A stretch of DNA of 64,000 nucleotides. Source: Leptodontidium sp. MPI-SDFR-AT-0119. Its lineage: Eukaryota > Ascomycota > Leotiomycetes > Helotiales > Leptodontidiaceae. The stretch is from assembly GCA_020726505.1 (NCBI GenBank), contig JAHLEZ010000003.1, positions 62,001 through 126,000 of the forward strand, read 5' to 3'. Below the pieces are notes generated by a model. The model saw only the letters and a list, made by a program, of their open reading frames with translations. It was not told the origin of the DNA and searched no databases. A program made the position numbers and the translations under genes. Shown one piece after another: positions 12,801-25,241 of the stretch. Positions within the stretch are counted from its first letter, which is position 1, and the number at the start of each line of letters is the position of its first letter.

Positions 12801-14064
12801 ACCATGTTTAAATCGACCTCGCCGCTCAGGTTCTTCACCTCGCGACTCGCTCTCTTCCTCGGCCCTCATCCAACAAATTCAACGAGCACCATGCGCATCA
12901 CGATTCACGAGCCTCTTGAGTGTATACCCGACTAGTTTCTCTGCCATGATTGGAGAGGCTGAGAGAACTGCAGGGTTACAGAATTTTGCACGCGCCGATG
13001 AATCGAGAGTCCACAAAACTCGGAAAAGGCTACAAACCAGCCTTCTACTTGAGGCTGGTAGATCCACGAAGCCCACATACCGGACTACTACTTCGAGGCT
13101 ACCGGGTTCACGATTCCACAATAAAACGCGCCTGAGCAATGATACCGCATACATTTGTGGACGTGGAAGAAACAGCGTCGGAACTGTCTCGGTGGCATTT
13201 GCTTCAAGTTACAAGGCGCTGCATCTGACGTCGACTTGCAGACATCGCACTGATCTGGTGAAGATGGGGGACTCCACTGACGATAATGTTGCAATATCAG
13301 GGTCCTGGGGAGTACTAGCATCCTATCGGGATGCATCTACGAACAATTCATCTCAGAACTGTCATGTTGAGAACGACTCAAACGGCTCTTTTCCAAAGCA
13401 AAGCTTCGAAAACAACATGCAGCTCTCCCAAGCGAAACAAGCAAACGCCTCTCCCGCTTGTGTGTGAAAAGCTTCCTGGTTATCTCTCGGCATTCTCGCC
13501 GTTTGCTTATCCTCTCCAATTGGAGTCCCCGCAATCCACATGATGACGATATTGTGGATCAATGCCATGCCGCCGTTGCGCTCGTTAAAATAAGATCCTT
13601 TTCGCAAACGAGAACTACGCCCAATCATAGTTTAGCAAGAGATGAGATCTAGTCACCGCTTTGCGGCAGGATCCTCATACTGGTAAACAAATGTCGATCT
13701 CTTGAGAAAATATCAAAAGCCGACGCAAGAAATTACTACCAACATGACTCTGCTCCGATGCTTGCAGGTGTTGAGAGATGAAAGACGTCCGAGAGGATAG
13801 AGAATTACCCAATTTGAAGCCGAAGAGGGGATGGGAACAGTGGGTAACATCCAGGACGGTGGGTAAAATCTTGAAAGGATTTTGACGGTTGATAAGTATA
13901 ACAACCCTCTCCCACAGTTTCTCCTCTACTCCATCGTCTCACTCTCGTCCTCTATCCTCTCCCCAAGCTCTCCACAAGCGTACCTCACTGTTGATCATTG
14001 CAGTTTTGCTGTCTGGCTGAGCCAGAGATTCAATTTTGTCGTCCCTCTATATCCAACCTGCATC
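9848..14064. other. Long gene-poor interval
   Basis: About 4.2 kb without a convincing gene. It holds a run of C at about 11001-11014 and several short frames without family resemblance. A stretch at 12800-13136 may be a degraded gene (see findings). The last 200 bases are the CT-rich leader of the hexose transporter. Confidence 0.4.
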
Positions 14065-15810
14065 ATGGAAGAACAACGACCTCAACGAGCCGGCAGTGTG
14101 TCTACTGTGAAGACATATGCTGGTCTTATGGGAAGACCGTTGGGTCTCCTCATCTCTACCATTGCCACTACTGGTTTTCTTCTCTTCGGATACGATCAGG
14201 GTGTCATGTCTGGGATTATCTCGGCTGACCCTTTTAACAATTACTTCCCACAAACCAAGGACAACTCTGTCTATCAAGGATTTGTTACTGCTATCTACGA
14301 GATCGGATGTTTGCTTGGAGCTATATTCATTTTGGCATTCGGCGACAAGACTGGTCGAAGGAAAGCTGTACGTTCTTATGTTTCAATCAGCGAGAAATTC
14401 AGCTCACAATTTTAGATGATGCTGGGTGGATTGATCATGATTCTTGGTGTTATAATCCAAATCACTTGCATCCAGGGCCACCATGCAACTGGTCAATTGA
14501 TCATTGGACGAACTATTACTGGTATCGGCAATGGCATCAACACCTCCACCATCCCAACTTACCAGGCTGAGTGTAGTCGTACTACCAATCGTGGCCTTCT
14601 CATCTGTATCGAAGGAGGAATTATCGCGTTCGGTACCATGATTGCTTACTGGATCGACTATGGCGCGTCTTACGGACCCGATGATCTTACTTGGCGTTTC
14701 CCCATTGCTTTCCAAATCATCTTCGGTGTAATCCTCATTGTCGGTACCTGGTTCCTTCCGGAATCACCAAGATGGCTCATCACCCGAGATCGCCACGAAG
14801 ATGCCATTGATGTGATCGCTGCCCTCAGCGGTCTCGAGACCACAGATCCAGACGTCACTCTTCAACACTCTCTGATCGTCGACGGAATCAAGGCCAGTGG
14901 TCATGCTGGCGGAGAGGTCCCATACTCTGCTCTTTTCACAGGTGGAAAGACTCAACATTTCCGTCGTCTCCTTTTGGGGTCAAGCTCTCAGTTCTTCCAA
15001 CAGCTCGGTGGTTGCAATGCTGTCATATATTATTTCCCTATCCTGTTTCAATCGGCCATCGGAACATCGCACAACCTTGCTTTGCTCCTCGGAGGTGTCA
15101 ACATGATTGTCTACTCCATCTTCGCTACTGTTTCCTGGTTCATCATCGAACGTGCTGGTCGCCGTCAACTGTTCATGTGGGGTACTGTCGGACAATGTCT
15201 CAGCATGGTCTTGGTCTTCGCTTGTCTCATCCCAGACGGCGGAAAGGGTCCTTCGGCTAAGGGAGCTGGTGTCGGTCTCTTCACATACATCGCTTTCTTT
15301 GGCGCAACATGGCTGCCTCTTCCATGGCTGTATCCCGCTGAGATCAATCCTCTACGAACCCGTGCAAAAGCCAATGCAGTGTCGACAATCACCAACTGGC
15401 TCTTCAACTTTTTAATTGTCATGGTTACGCCTGTCATGATCTCAAACATCAGATGGGGCACTTACCTCTTCTTTGCTGTTGTCAATGCTTGTTTCATCCC
15501 CATTATCTATTTCTTCTACCCTGAGACGAAGAAGCGCTCTTTAGAGGAGATTGATCTCATCTTCGCCAAGGGATACCTCGAGAACATCTCATACGTCAAG
15601 GCTAGTTACGATATGCCGTTCTTGTCTGATCGGGAAGTTGAAGCGATGTCCCGACAGTATGGTTTCATCGACAGCGATGAAGAGACAAAGGTCGGTGGCG
15701 ACAACAGTGACAATGAGAAGGGTGATGCTGCTTTGAGAAACCGCAACACTGGCAGCAACAGGTCGCTGCAAATGCACGACACCGAAGAGGGTGGTCTCCG
15801 AAATGACTAA
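14065..15810 (+). CDS. MFS hexose/monosaccharide transporter
   Basis: A 565-residue plasma-membrane sugar porter from two exons (14065-14367 and 14416-15810). The 48-nt intron joins GRRKA to MMLGGLIMILG. All family marks are present: GYDQGVMSGII in TM1, DKTGRRK in loop 2-3, PESPRWLITRDR after TM6, QQLGGCNAVIYYFP in TM7, PLPWLYPAEINPLRTRAKANA in TM10 and YPETKKRSLEEIDLIF after TM12. The QQLGGCNAVIYY segment is the sugar-binding signature of high-affinity hexose transporters. The C-terminal tail is Asp/Glu/Asn-rich, as in fungal Hxt-like proteins. The leader between about 13910 and 14064 is CT-rich, typical of well-expressed fungal genes. Substrate (glucose, xylose or other) cannot be told apart here. 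Confidence 0.93.
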
Positions 15811-16516
15811 ATGAGGCCTGGGCCATTGACGGTTCGGAGATAAATTATTTCTCTGAGTGGTCAAGAACAACTCATACTTCAATTAGGCAAGAATTTGCAA
15901 CTGACAGACCAGCTGATGTTGGTGCGTCGCGAAACCGGTCAAGGAGTTTCTGCGTCAGGGACGACGCAGGAAGAAGAAGTTCGTGTCTGAGGACACTGAT
16001 ATGCCATAGAATTGGATTCATGTACTAGACATAGAGCTAGAGAGATACCACAATAGATTGTTTTGATTTTTCTTATTCACCGCTGCCTTTCCAACTGCAA
16101 CTGCACATCCAGTATCAAATTCATGGTTGGGAAAGAGGAGGTTATCTCCTGACCTCGTTACCAAGATCTACCAAGCTGCTGGATCCGGTCCTCCGAGAAT
16201 GATTACGGGAATAACCTACTCTGAGGATTGCAGAGTTAGTGACACGATTCCTCCTGCAGACTAATGAGCCAGTATTTGGCATCGTGGCGTTCGAATTTGA
16301 AGAGGGGAGAGGGGTTGGTTCTTGAGACGATGGCTACCCCGCAACTTACTTACCCCGCGTGTCAACCTAGGTGGTGCAATTGCCGAGCACTATTTCAAAT
16401 TCGAATTTGTTATATTGAGGACACATGCGCTCCTCTTTATAAAACCTCTTTCTAGTTGCTTTATTGTTTCAAGAAAGAAGAAAGCACTGCAAGATACCAA
16501 AGTTTATTGTCCAAAC
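15811..16516. other. Intergenic
   Basis: 3' region of the hexose transporter and promoter of the beta-lactamase-like gene. A TATA-like tttataaaacctc lies at about 16437, some 80 bases before its ATG. Nothing else seen. Confidence 0.4.
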
Positions 16517-17991
16517 ATGGCAGGTTACACAATAAAAGAGGCGAGCGCCGCCAACATCCGAAAGAGTTCGTCCCCCTCCCGCTTCTCTCCCCCCGTCTTC
16601 AACTCTCCTCACACACAACATCATCACAAATACTAACAAACCCAGCAATCGACGAAGCAACATCCTCAACCGACAAAATCCCCGGTTTCGTCTTCGTAGC
16701 CGTCAACAAAAATGGCGACGAGGTATTCGCCCACGCGTCCGGCAAACGAGGCGCCGAAACCAAAGAACCCATGACGCTGGACTCGGTATTCTGGATTGCA
16801 TCGTGCACAAAGATGGTCGGTGGTATTGCGTGCATGCAGCTCGTTGAGCAGGGGAAGTTGAGTCTGGATGATGCGGAGTTGGTAGAGAAGTTAGCGCCTG
16901 AGTTAAAGAAGGCGAGGATTTTGGAGGGGTTTGATGAGAAGGATAGACCGATTTGGAAGGAGAAGAAAACGCAGATTACGTTGAGGCATTTGCTGAGCCA
17001 TACTTGTGAGTTTATGATTTTTGGATATTGATTCCATGGCATTGGAAGGGAGGGGAGAGAAGTGTCTTGTGACTGTGCTGATGGATGAGTAGCTGGTTTG
17101 GGATATACCTTCTTCAATCCTGAGATCAAGAAGCTTGGTTTCCCGAGAGGTATAGATGAGCTCTCCGGTCGATTCGAGGACCTCGACCCTGTTCTGCTCT
17201 TCGAGCCTGGCTCCAAGTTCAATTACGGCGTAAGTTCCCTCTTCCTCCCCCCCCCCCCCCTTATTTTCCGTACTAACTCTTCAAAGATTGGAATCGACTG
17301 GGCTTGCATCCTCGTCGAGCGAGTCACCGGCCAATCCCTCTCCGACTACATCAACGCCAACATCTTCTCTCCCCTTGGCATCAAGAATATGTCTTTCTTT
17401 CCCCCTCAATCAATGAAAGACCAACTCGCACATATGCACCAACGCTACCCCGACGGCCACATCACCACCCGAGAACACCTCTTCCGCCGCCCCCTCTACG
17501 CCAACACGCCCTCACAACAAGCCGAGACATTCAACTCCGCCGGCGCAGGCCTCTTCGCCCAACCCCGCGAATACGTTAAGATCATCGCCACGCTCCTCAA
17601 CAACGGCACCTCTCCCACAACCGGGAAACAGATCCTCAAGCGCGAGACCGTCGACGAGATGTTTAGCAACCAAATCCCCGACAAGCCTGATTTCGGACGC
17701 GAGGCTATCCAAGCCGCAACACCCGAACTGACGAATCCTATCCCTGAGCTGTATCCGCAGCCCAAGGAGCAGGAGCAGGGCTGGGGCTTGACGTTCATGT
17801 TGACTATTCATCCGGGAGCGACTGGGAGAGGGGCGAATACGGGGTGGTGGGCTGGGTTGCCGAATTTGTTCTGGTGGGCGGATAGAGAGAAGGGTGTTGG
17901 TGGGATGGTGGCTAGTCAGATTGTACCGTTTGCTGATGCGCAGGTTATGGGATTGTGGGCTGGGGTGGAAAGTGCGATTTATCAGGGCTAG
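16517..17991 (+). CDS. Beta-lactamase family esterase/transesterase (LovD/EstB-like)
   Basis: A 416-residue serine hydrolase of the class C beta-lactamase fold. In fungi such proteins act as esterases or acyltransferases rather than on antibiotics. Four exons: 16517-16565, 16646-17005, 17093-17229 and 17287-17991. The nucleophile motif SxxK is SCTK in FWIASCTKMVGG, about residue 60. The Tyr motif is FNYGIGIDW, split by an intron. The C-terminal hallmark GWWAGLPNLFWWADREKGVGG is typical of the LovD-like subgroup. No signal peptide is evident, suggesting a cytosolic enzyme. The first intron has an unusual gttcgt donor, chosen because it joins RK to TIDEATSS in frame. No polyketide or peptide synthase lies nearby, so a role in a secondary-metabolite pathway is not supported by context. 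Confidence 0.88.
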
Positions 17992-19574
17992 ATTTGTGGA
18001 GGATGATTTTTAGGTGTCGAGGTGGGGTCAGCTTTGTCAGGGATGTTCAATTTGTATTCATATTTAGGTCTAGGAAATTCCTTTTTCTTACGTCTCCGTG
18101 GCAAATTGTTTAACAGTAAAAAGATCAACTCTTGCAAAGGGTTTAAAGAGAGATTCGTGCATACTTTGTTTAGTATGATTAGAACCTTGCTGGTCTGTTT
18201 AGGTTGTCTCTCGCTTAATTTGATAGGGGATTGGGGGTAAGGCTATGTGTGACCTAGGCAAGCTGGGAGGTAGAGGTGCGACCGGTTTTGGAGTGGATGA
18301 ATTGGGAGTGAAGTGAATTTCTTCTTTTGGTGCTTGCAGATTGACTTGGGAAGCAAGGGTGCGTTCCGACTTTCTGTGTTGTTGGCCTTTGATAGGTGAA
18401 TGATTGGGAAGAAAATGGACGAACGCTTAAACCTTTGACTTGAATAAAACTGTACTGAAAGTGAACTTTGTTTTGATTTTTCTAACCACGCCTTTGAAAT
18501 CCACCATCAAGACCCGTAGCATGTGGATAGATTGATTTAGAATGCGTGACAAACGCGACCTGCCTGGTGGCTTTCACTGGCTACAAAAGACTTGGCGACG
18601 GGGTTGTTGATACCACGTAAAAGATTTTCCCTCCCGTCTTATGGAAAGCCAGACAGCGAAAGTTACAATGGAGTCATTTCATCCACTGTACTATATAATG
18701 GATACAATGGAATCATGGAGTAGCGATGCCCTGTTTGATAATCTTCCGAGCAAAGTTACCCATAATGTCCGAAACCATTTAAAATATTCATTATCCCCCA
18801 AAGAAAGTATCTGCTACATGTATCAGAATTAGGAAGCAATCAAAGGCGCTGTCGCTTGCGGGATGGCAAGCTGCGTACGTGGACGGCTAGTTGCGTCAAA
18901 CGCACATGTAGAGACGCGGTGTCTTTATCTTCCCTTTGTTCTTGATGAACCACGATCACGTTCAAAATTTTCCATTACTTCTATTTTCAAAAGGTATTAA
19001 GTACAGTACCATTTCACCAAGAACGTAACCGCAGTATAGAAAGTACAACTAGTTGCCCACCACACTTCATCACTTCGAGATTACTTTACACATCTAGCCT
19101 TTCCTCCGCGACTGCGAGCCTCCAAATACAAGCTATCCATTAACAGCCCTTCCGGCGCAAACCGGTTGAGTTCGGGAGCTCACTAAAAACCAAGCATAGG
19201 ACACCGCTAGGGAATTAAAGAGTAGCTTAGCTTCTGGCAATAGTGAATAAACTCGCTCCCCTGTCTTTGATTGGATGTTGATTAGGCGCACGATATGACT
19301 CGGCCCCAAAACCTTATTCAATTAGGTTTTTTATGGACACCTCCTCTCGACGGACGTGTCCGGAGTTTTTGCAGTTTTTTTCTATTTTTGAGGGTGTTTT
19401 GTTTGGATGAGTTTGTTAAGCGAGTTGTTTACACGCTAAGCTGACTTCAACCAGGGAAGTTCCGTGGCAGCGGGTACGGCTGACAAGGCTAGAAAACTTG
19501 TTCTCTTCTGAAAGTGACAAAAATCTCATGCAAAGTCTAAATAATTGCCTCCTCACTTAAAAAAAAAAATTTTC
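17992..19574. other. Intergenic
   Basis: AT-rich spacer with only short chance frames. No RNA gene or repeat recognised. Confidence 0.35.
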
Positions 19575-20207
19575 TTTGGACTCCCGGGCCTCGGCGTTCA
19601 AGGATTGCTGGAGGTAAGCAAATATTGGCAAATCGGCCATGTCAGCATTTTTACCCATGGACAACACACTAACCATACGTGAAAACTGTAGGTGCGAACC
19701 CGGGGACCACATGGTTCTGGATGGAAGGGCTTGTCTACCACTGCAGATTGAGCTGCTTTGAAAGAATGCCGAAGAAATCTAAGGCAATTTCAACTTCAAA
19801 GCCTAACACACTTCAAAGAAAATAACCAACTGATTTGTAGCTGCTTTGAAGTCCAAGATCCCATTCATTTACTAGATATACTCTACAAAGATATCCAGAC
19901 CCCTCAGCTGCGTCACCTTCAGTTGATGCGAACCGGTTCGCATCTAGTCGATCATATGACCAAAAACGGCAACGACTGGTTCCGCCTGTTCAAAATGATT
20001 AGAAGGCTCACGATTCATGTCTGCCCAATGTCTCAGCCCAAGGATGTTCGGGCCCGTAACCATGATATGGATGACTTGGTGACAGCTGTCAATGGGTGGT
20101 TCAATGTTCCAGGTCGCTTGACCACAGTGGACACATTCTCTTCTACGACATGGTTTTGGGATGCTGGAAAACGGGGACTGTTGAATGATGGGACTGTCGA
20201 GGAATAA
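19575..20207 (+). pseudogene. Remnant of an F-box/LRR-like protein gene
   Basis: A 149-codon open frame (about 19758-20207) contains LRHLQLMRTGSHL, RLTIHVCP and TTWFWDAGKRGLLNDG, resembling the C-terminal part of fungal F-box-like proteins. It has no proper ATG. Upstream, a possible exon (LDSRASAFKDCWR), an intron with gtaagc..actaac..tag ends, and CEPGDHMVLDGRACLPLQIELL read in a different frame that stops just before the open part. One frameshift would join them. I read this as a decayed or truncated gene. Confidence 0.4.
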
Positions 20208-21052
20208 TACAATAGGAAGGGAGATGCGTGGTCAATCAATGGCTCGTATCTAGAGAATATGAAGGAGTCTCAATTAAGGTAATCTACAAGAGATATTAGT
20301 GATTCGGAATGTCTTGAAATGAAGTGAATAAAAATCTCTCTTTTGGGCTGCGAATTTTCTCTCCAATCATCCTCAGTTCCTACAGTAATATGGACGGCAA
20401 ATCGACGGACGGAAAATTGCGCCGTGTCTGCTGTTAGATACAGATTTCTGTGCTTGTGAAGTGTTGTAATACTCAATGAACAGAACAATTTCTGTTGTGA
20501 AGATAACAGCGATGCGTATGCCATCCTAGATTTAGTTACAATTTTACAAGGACGTTAAATTCGATAGAAATTTTCAATTTCTACATTTCGAATCGAGCGC
20601 TAGTTTCTTCTTCGCAAGATAGGGGGACCTTGTTGCTGGAAACTTGGACGTTAGAACATACTGGCACTCATTACTCCAAGGGAAGTTTTTGTTGGTAGCA
20701 TCCGAATGCAAGGTGGATGGGGATATTTCTTCAGCTCACTCACGATACTCGAAATATTGGCACAATCCATGAAACCCAAGAAGAAGATTGATGGGTTAAA
20801 AAATTCGGTTTGTTATGAAGCTAATCACGTGCTCACGAGTAAGCGAAAGCGAAATCTGCCTCGCGCTAAATTCCCAGCCACGTCTGGAGCCCCCAGCCTC
20901 TTCTCTTCTCACTCTCAACGCGTCTCCAATGAATCACTGGCTATAATGGATTCACGTCCCGGTCCTCGTCACTGCCACGTTCCAAGATTTCTATACCAGC
21001 AGTAATATATTACTGCATCCCAGGTTGGTTTCTCCATGAATTAACAAGCAGA
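20208..21052. other. Intergenic
   Basis: No gene seen. The right end holds the CT-rich promoter/leader of the T5orf172-domain gene. Confidence 0.35.
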
Positions 21053-22312
21053 ATGGCACCTTACATTCCTCACACGCCCGAGTCTCTTCTCCAGAGGTCG
21101 GACTCGAAGAACCCTGACGCACACTGTCGAGGTCTCACTACGAGTGGAACACCATGCCGAAGAGCACTTGGGAAATCACCACAAACCTCACCGAGTCCGA
21201 GTCCGAGTCCGCGAAGAAAATCGAGTCCTGGGAGACCGCCGAGTCCAGATGCGTACTGCTGGCAGCACAAGAACCAAGCAGCAGCTCATCCTGGAGCTTC
21301 ACCGCAAGGAATACAGTCTGCTACGATCCGGGAGCGAACAAGCGTCGATACTCTGATTGATAGGCTGGGATTGTTGGAGGTTGAGGAGCGGAAAAAAGAA
21401 AAACGTCGAAAGACAGTTCCTTGGCCAGAGCCAGAGAAACCGAAGATTGGAAGTTCACGACCTGAAAGACCAAAGCCACGACCACAACCTGCCAGTAATC
21501 TGGGTCTGTTCTGCTGTATAGGAGTCGCAGATGAGACTAAACGAGCACCTCGACCAGCAATTAATAACCATGGCAGACGAACAACGGCACCAATACCACC
21601 GAAGGTTGTGAAAGCGTCCTCAAATCTACACCCCACGAATCATCGCCCATCCATAATTCGCGACCCCTCTTCACGAACAGGAGAGTTCCTCTCCCTAATA
21701 CCGACATCTGCATCTCCACAAACAACGGCTCAGCTGCTGGCAGAGTTGGCGAAACCAGTCTCCGAGTTGGATAATGAGGGATACATTTACATGTTTTGGC
21801 TTACGCCAGAGTCACTTCCTGCAGCACCACCTTCAGAAACAGCATCTACTCTTCTTGCGCCTCCAGCTCGACCTATACCCGGACAGCGGAGAACGTCGGA
21901 TGTACTAAACGCCTTTTCAACCACCCTCCCAAACTCTTCAAACAAAAAGACTATACTTTTGAAGATTGGCCGAGCTCAGAACGTATACCGACGTTTAAAT
22001 CAATGGACTAAGCAATGCGGTTACAACCTTTCCCTCATTCGCTACTATCCCTATCAAGCCACGACCCTCTCAGATACCAATGTCAATGATCTGCCGAGGA
22101 CACCAAGGAAAGTTCCGAATGCGCATAAAGTGGAACGATTGATACATATAGAGTTGAATGCTCAGAGAGTACTTGGAGACGGGAAGTGCAAAGCTTGTGG
22201 AAGGGAGCATAGAGAATGGTTCGAGGTTGATGCTAGCCGGAATGGGGTCAAGGCTGTCGACGAGGTTATCAGACGGTGGGTGGAATGGGGGGAGCGGGAT
22301 GCTGGGAGGTAG
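21053..22312 (+). CDS. T5orf172 (DUF1766, GIY-YIG-related) domain protein
   Basis: An intronless 419-residue protein. The C-terminal third is the T5orf172 domain, related to the GIY-YIG nuclease fold: GYIYMFWL opens it (about residue 243), then LLKIGRAQNVYRRLNQWTKQCGYN with the conserved Arg, RYYPYQ, and VERLIHIELNAQR followed by a CKACGREHREWFEV knuckle. The first 100 residues carry spaced Cys/His pairs (AHCRGLTTSGTPC and YCWQHK) that could bind zinc. Between them lies a long Pro/Ser/Arg-rich, probably disordered linker with a KKEKRRK basic patch that could be a nuclear localisation signal. Enzymatic activity is not established for these fungal proteins. Confidence 0.88.
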   Translation: MAPYIPHTPESLLQRSDSKNPDAHCRGLTTSGTPCRRALGKSPQTSPSPSPSPRRKSSPGRPPSPDAYCWQHKNQAAAHPGASPQGIQSATIRERTSVDTLIDRLGLLEVEERKKEKRRKTVPWPEPEKPKIGSSRPERPKPRPQPASNLGLFCCIGVADETKRAPRPAINNHGRRTTAPIPPKVVKASSNLHPTNHRPSIIRDPSSRTGEFLSLIPTSASPQTTAQLLAELAKPVSELDNEGYIYMFWLTPESLPAAPPSETASTLLAPPARPIPGQRRTSDVLNAFSTTLPNSSNKKTILLKIGRAQNVYRRLNQWTKQCGYNLSLIRYYPYQATTLSDTNVNDLPRTPRKVPNAHKVERLIHIELNAQRVLGDGKCKACGREHREWFEVDASRNGVKAVDEVIRRWVEWGERDAGR

Positions 22313-22880
22313 TTCACGAATTAATGATGCATGATTTAAGGCTTGCTCTGAACATGGTAGTATTTTCGATATTGAGTGGGTGATCATGGAAATTGTGCTT
22401 TTGTTTGCGACTGTGTGTCCTATGGTTATTGTGATTCCATGGCGCTGGAATGTTCTACAGCTTCTTACTACAATTTAAACAGCGGATATGGGAGATCTGA
22501 AGATATACTGTGCGTACATGGAGATTGGTCGGGGCTTTGGAGATTGATTGGTATGCTAGGGGCTGGGGTGGAGCCTCTTAGTGGTGTGTTCGACTTGAGA
22601 AGTTGAGAAGGATTTAGGTGGACATGGTTGCTAATAGGAAAGGTAGTTACGGATGCTATGTTAGCAAGTGTGGAAATAGTGGTGTGTGGATCAAACATAG
22701 CTGTGATCCCATTGAAGACTGATTGTCCATCACTGATTTCTGTCACAGTCATTGACTTCTCACGAAGGTGCTCTCAATCAAATGAATCAAATTCCAATTC
22801 GCTACCTAACCAAAAGTCGTGTCCAGCGTATTTACAAATCTTATTATCTTAACAAATTTCCTAACAGAAATTCCATTCCT
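22313..22880. other. Convergent intergenic spacer
   Basis: Spacer between two genes that run toward each other. It should hold both 3' ends. No feature stands out. Confidence 0.4.
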
Positions 22881-24562
22881 TTACGCCTTCGCAGTTGAGT
22901 ATTTCCATCCCTGGAGATTGTTCTCCAGACTCTTGTCCAGACTCTCGCGATACTCTGGCATGCCACCAGCCCAATTGAGAGGCTCGACTTTACGACCAGG
23001 GATGTTTGCGCCTTGGTACCAAGACTTGGCCAGTGGGAAGAGCGTGATATCCCACTTCTCATGCATGCGTCTCGTCCAGTCCTCTTCGCTCTCGGGCGTA
23101 CTCTCGAGTCTGGTGATGCCCTTCTGCGTCGCGAGCTTGATGGCCTTCTCGACAAACTCGGCTTGGAACTGCGTGCAACTAGGGCCGTTGCTGAATGCGG
23201 TTGGTGCTTGAGGGCCGTACAAGAAGAACATATTAGGGAAGGTGGGGATGGCGATACCCATGCTTGTCTTAGTGCCGTCTTTCCAGTGATCTGCGATAGT
23301 TCCACCAGTCGTTCCGCGAATATCGAGTTGGGCAAGAGAGCCAGTAACGGAGTCGAAGCCAGTAGCGAGGACCAAGATGTCGAGTTCCTCAAAGCCGTCC
23401 TTGTGCTTTAGACCGGTTTCTGTGACTTCAATGATGGGCGATTTGTTAACGTCTACGAGCTTGACGTTGTCCTGGCTCATGACCTCGTAGTAGTTCTGCT
23501 CCAGGGAAGGACGCTTGGTTCCCCATGGATGAGGAGCCTTGGACGGCGCGAGAATCTCGGCTTTCTTGGGATCTGGGATCCTCTGGCGGACTTTCTTCAG
23601 CCAGAACTTGTATGCCTCGTCGTTGGCTTTCTGATCGAACAGCATGTCCTTGTATGCGTTGAGCCAGAAGCGGAAACCCCCTTGCTCCCAGAGATCTTCA
23701 TAGACAGCCTCTCGCTGCTCTGGAGTGTCTTCCATCGTTTCTCTCTGGATGAAGTCGTATGTGAAGCCCGAGAAGGTGCTACGTGTAGCTTCGAATTGCT
23801 TCTCGTAGAAGCCACTTTCCTTCTTGCTCTTTTCGTCTTGCTCGTCAAGCTGGTGTTGACGCATGGGGAGACAGAAGTTGGGCGTTCGCACGAAGCAAGT
23901 GAGGCTCTTGACCTTGGGACCGATCTCTTGGGCGACTTGGATACCAGAAGCCCCAGTGCCGATGACAGCGACTCTCTTGCCCTTCATGCCAACATCGTGT
24001 TGTGGCCAGACGGCTGTGTGATATACCTGGCCCTTGAACTCGCCGAGGTTCTTGACCGGAGGTGTGTACTTCTTGGAAGCAAATCCAATGCAAGGAATGA
24101 ACCATCTGCAAGAGACCTCAGAGCCATCTGAACATTCGACAGTCCAGCGGTTGGTGCTCTCGTCGAAGCGAGCACTGTCCACGTGCTTGTTGAACTCGGT
24201 ATCCTTCTTTACTTGCCAGACTTCTTCAACATGATCGAAATATCTTCGAAGGTCTTTCCAGCCAGCATATCGCTCCTTGAATGTGAAGTCTTTCCACAGC
24301 TCCTCGTCGAAGAGTTGGTAGATTGGCGTATCACTGTCAACACGAGCTCCTGGATAGCAGTTCCAGTACCAGATTCCTCCGGATGCAGCACCTTTCTCGT
24401 AAATCTTGACTTTGAGGCCTTGCTTGCGGAGTCTGAAAGGTTAGCCTTTCCCCTTGATATGCAGGGGTTTGATGTATCTTACTTGTTCAGCATTGTGAAT
24501 GCGCCGAAGCCTGCTCCAACGAGCAAGACGTCGAGCTCTTGAACTGGTTGAACGGATCCCAT
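22881..24562 (-). CDS. FAD-dependent monooxygenase, Baeyer-Villiger type
   Basis: A 543-residue flavoprotein expected to use NADPH and O2 to insert oxygen into a ketone (giving an ester or lactone) or to oxidise a similar substrate. Two exons, 24562-24483 and 24432-22881; the intron joins MLNK to LRKQGLKVKIYE. The N-terminal FAD site is LLVGAGFGAF, followed by EKGAASGGIWYWNCYPGARVDSD, characteristic of cyclohexanone/phenylacetone monooxygenases. The Baeyer-Villiger fingerprint FxGxxxHxxxW is present as FKGQVYHTAVWP, directly followed by the NADPH site VAVIGTGASGIQVAQE. ATGFD and FFLYGPQAPTAFSNGP fit the C-terminal part. No signal peptide, so probably cytosolic. No linked biosynthetic genes suggest a substrate. 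Confidence 0.92.
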
Positions 24563-25241
24563 TGTTGCGATTCTTGTTTTCTTTTCTGTGAATTGGGTAT
24601 ATTGAGTAACTGTCTGTGTATACTGTCAAAATAGCATTGGAAAGGGGGGGAATGGGAGCTTTAAAATGCTCTTTCAGAATCACTCAGGCAATCCAAGATT
24701 AGGTGCGGAACAATACCGAAAATTCTGAACGAGTACATCCTATTGGCCCTTTCAGAACTTCGTTGTCCCTGATAATGCAATGTGATGCATTAGATTCATG
24801 GTGAGGGGTTGGTGATGTATCCGCATGGAGAATCTGGGGGTGGTATCAAGCCCTCGTTGGTGTGGCCGCTCGGGGGCCGTGGACCTAGCCGCAACCCCAC
24901 CACTACCCCGCCATCCGGAAATAAGTCTAAGGGACTTAGGTTGAAGCCATCGATGGACAGGAGAGCGCCAGACCCGTAGGTATCTGTGAAGGAACACGGG
25001 TGGTTCGCCGTCTGGCCGACTCGGAATTGCGGATGAAGCAGTATATGCTGTACCGGTCGAGTGGTGCCTTTGTGCTAGTATGGAGTCTGGATATCGAGTA
25101 TGACTCGTTGGAGCTGGCATCGCTTCCGATTGTTTAGATGGAATCCTTGCCCTTTGATTGTAAGGATTGAGAGCCCTGTCGAATTTTCGGTAGTGTTTTC
25201 CGAGTTAGGAGACAGAAGTGCTGATGTTGCAGGACAGACGA
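24563..25241. other. Intergenic (promoter of the monooxygenase)
   Basis: Upstream region of the minus-strand monooxygenase gene. No other feature recognised. Confidence 0.35.

Noticed and set aside
12916..13467. 183-codon open frame
   Set aside because: No conserved domain and no ATG in good context. Only a short part overlaps protein-like text, and better pieces lie in other frames.
19681..19760. Possible minus-strand tRNA with a B-box-like gggttcgcacc
   Set aside because: No acceptor or anticodon stem can be formed. The same bases fit better as exon sequence of the F-box-like remnant.
14065..24562. Secondary-metabolite gene cluster (transporter, transesterase, monooxygenase)
   Set aside because: No synthase, cyclase or other core biosynthetic enzyme and no pathway regulator lies among them, and gaps are large.
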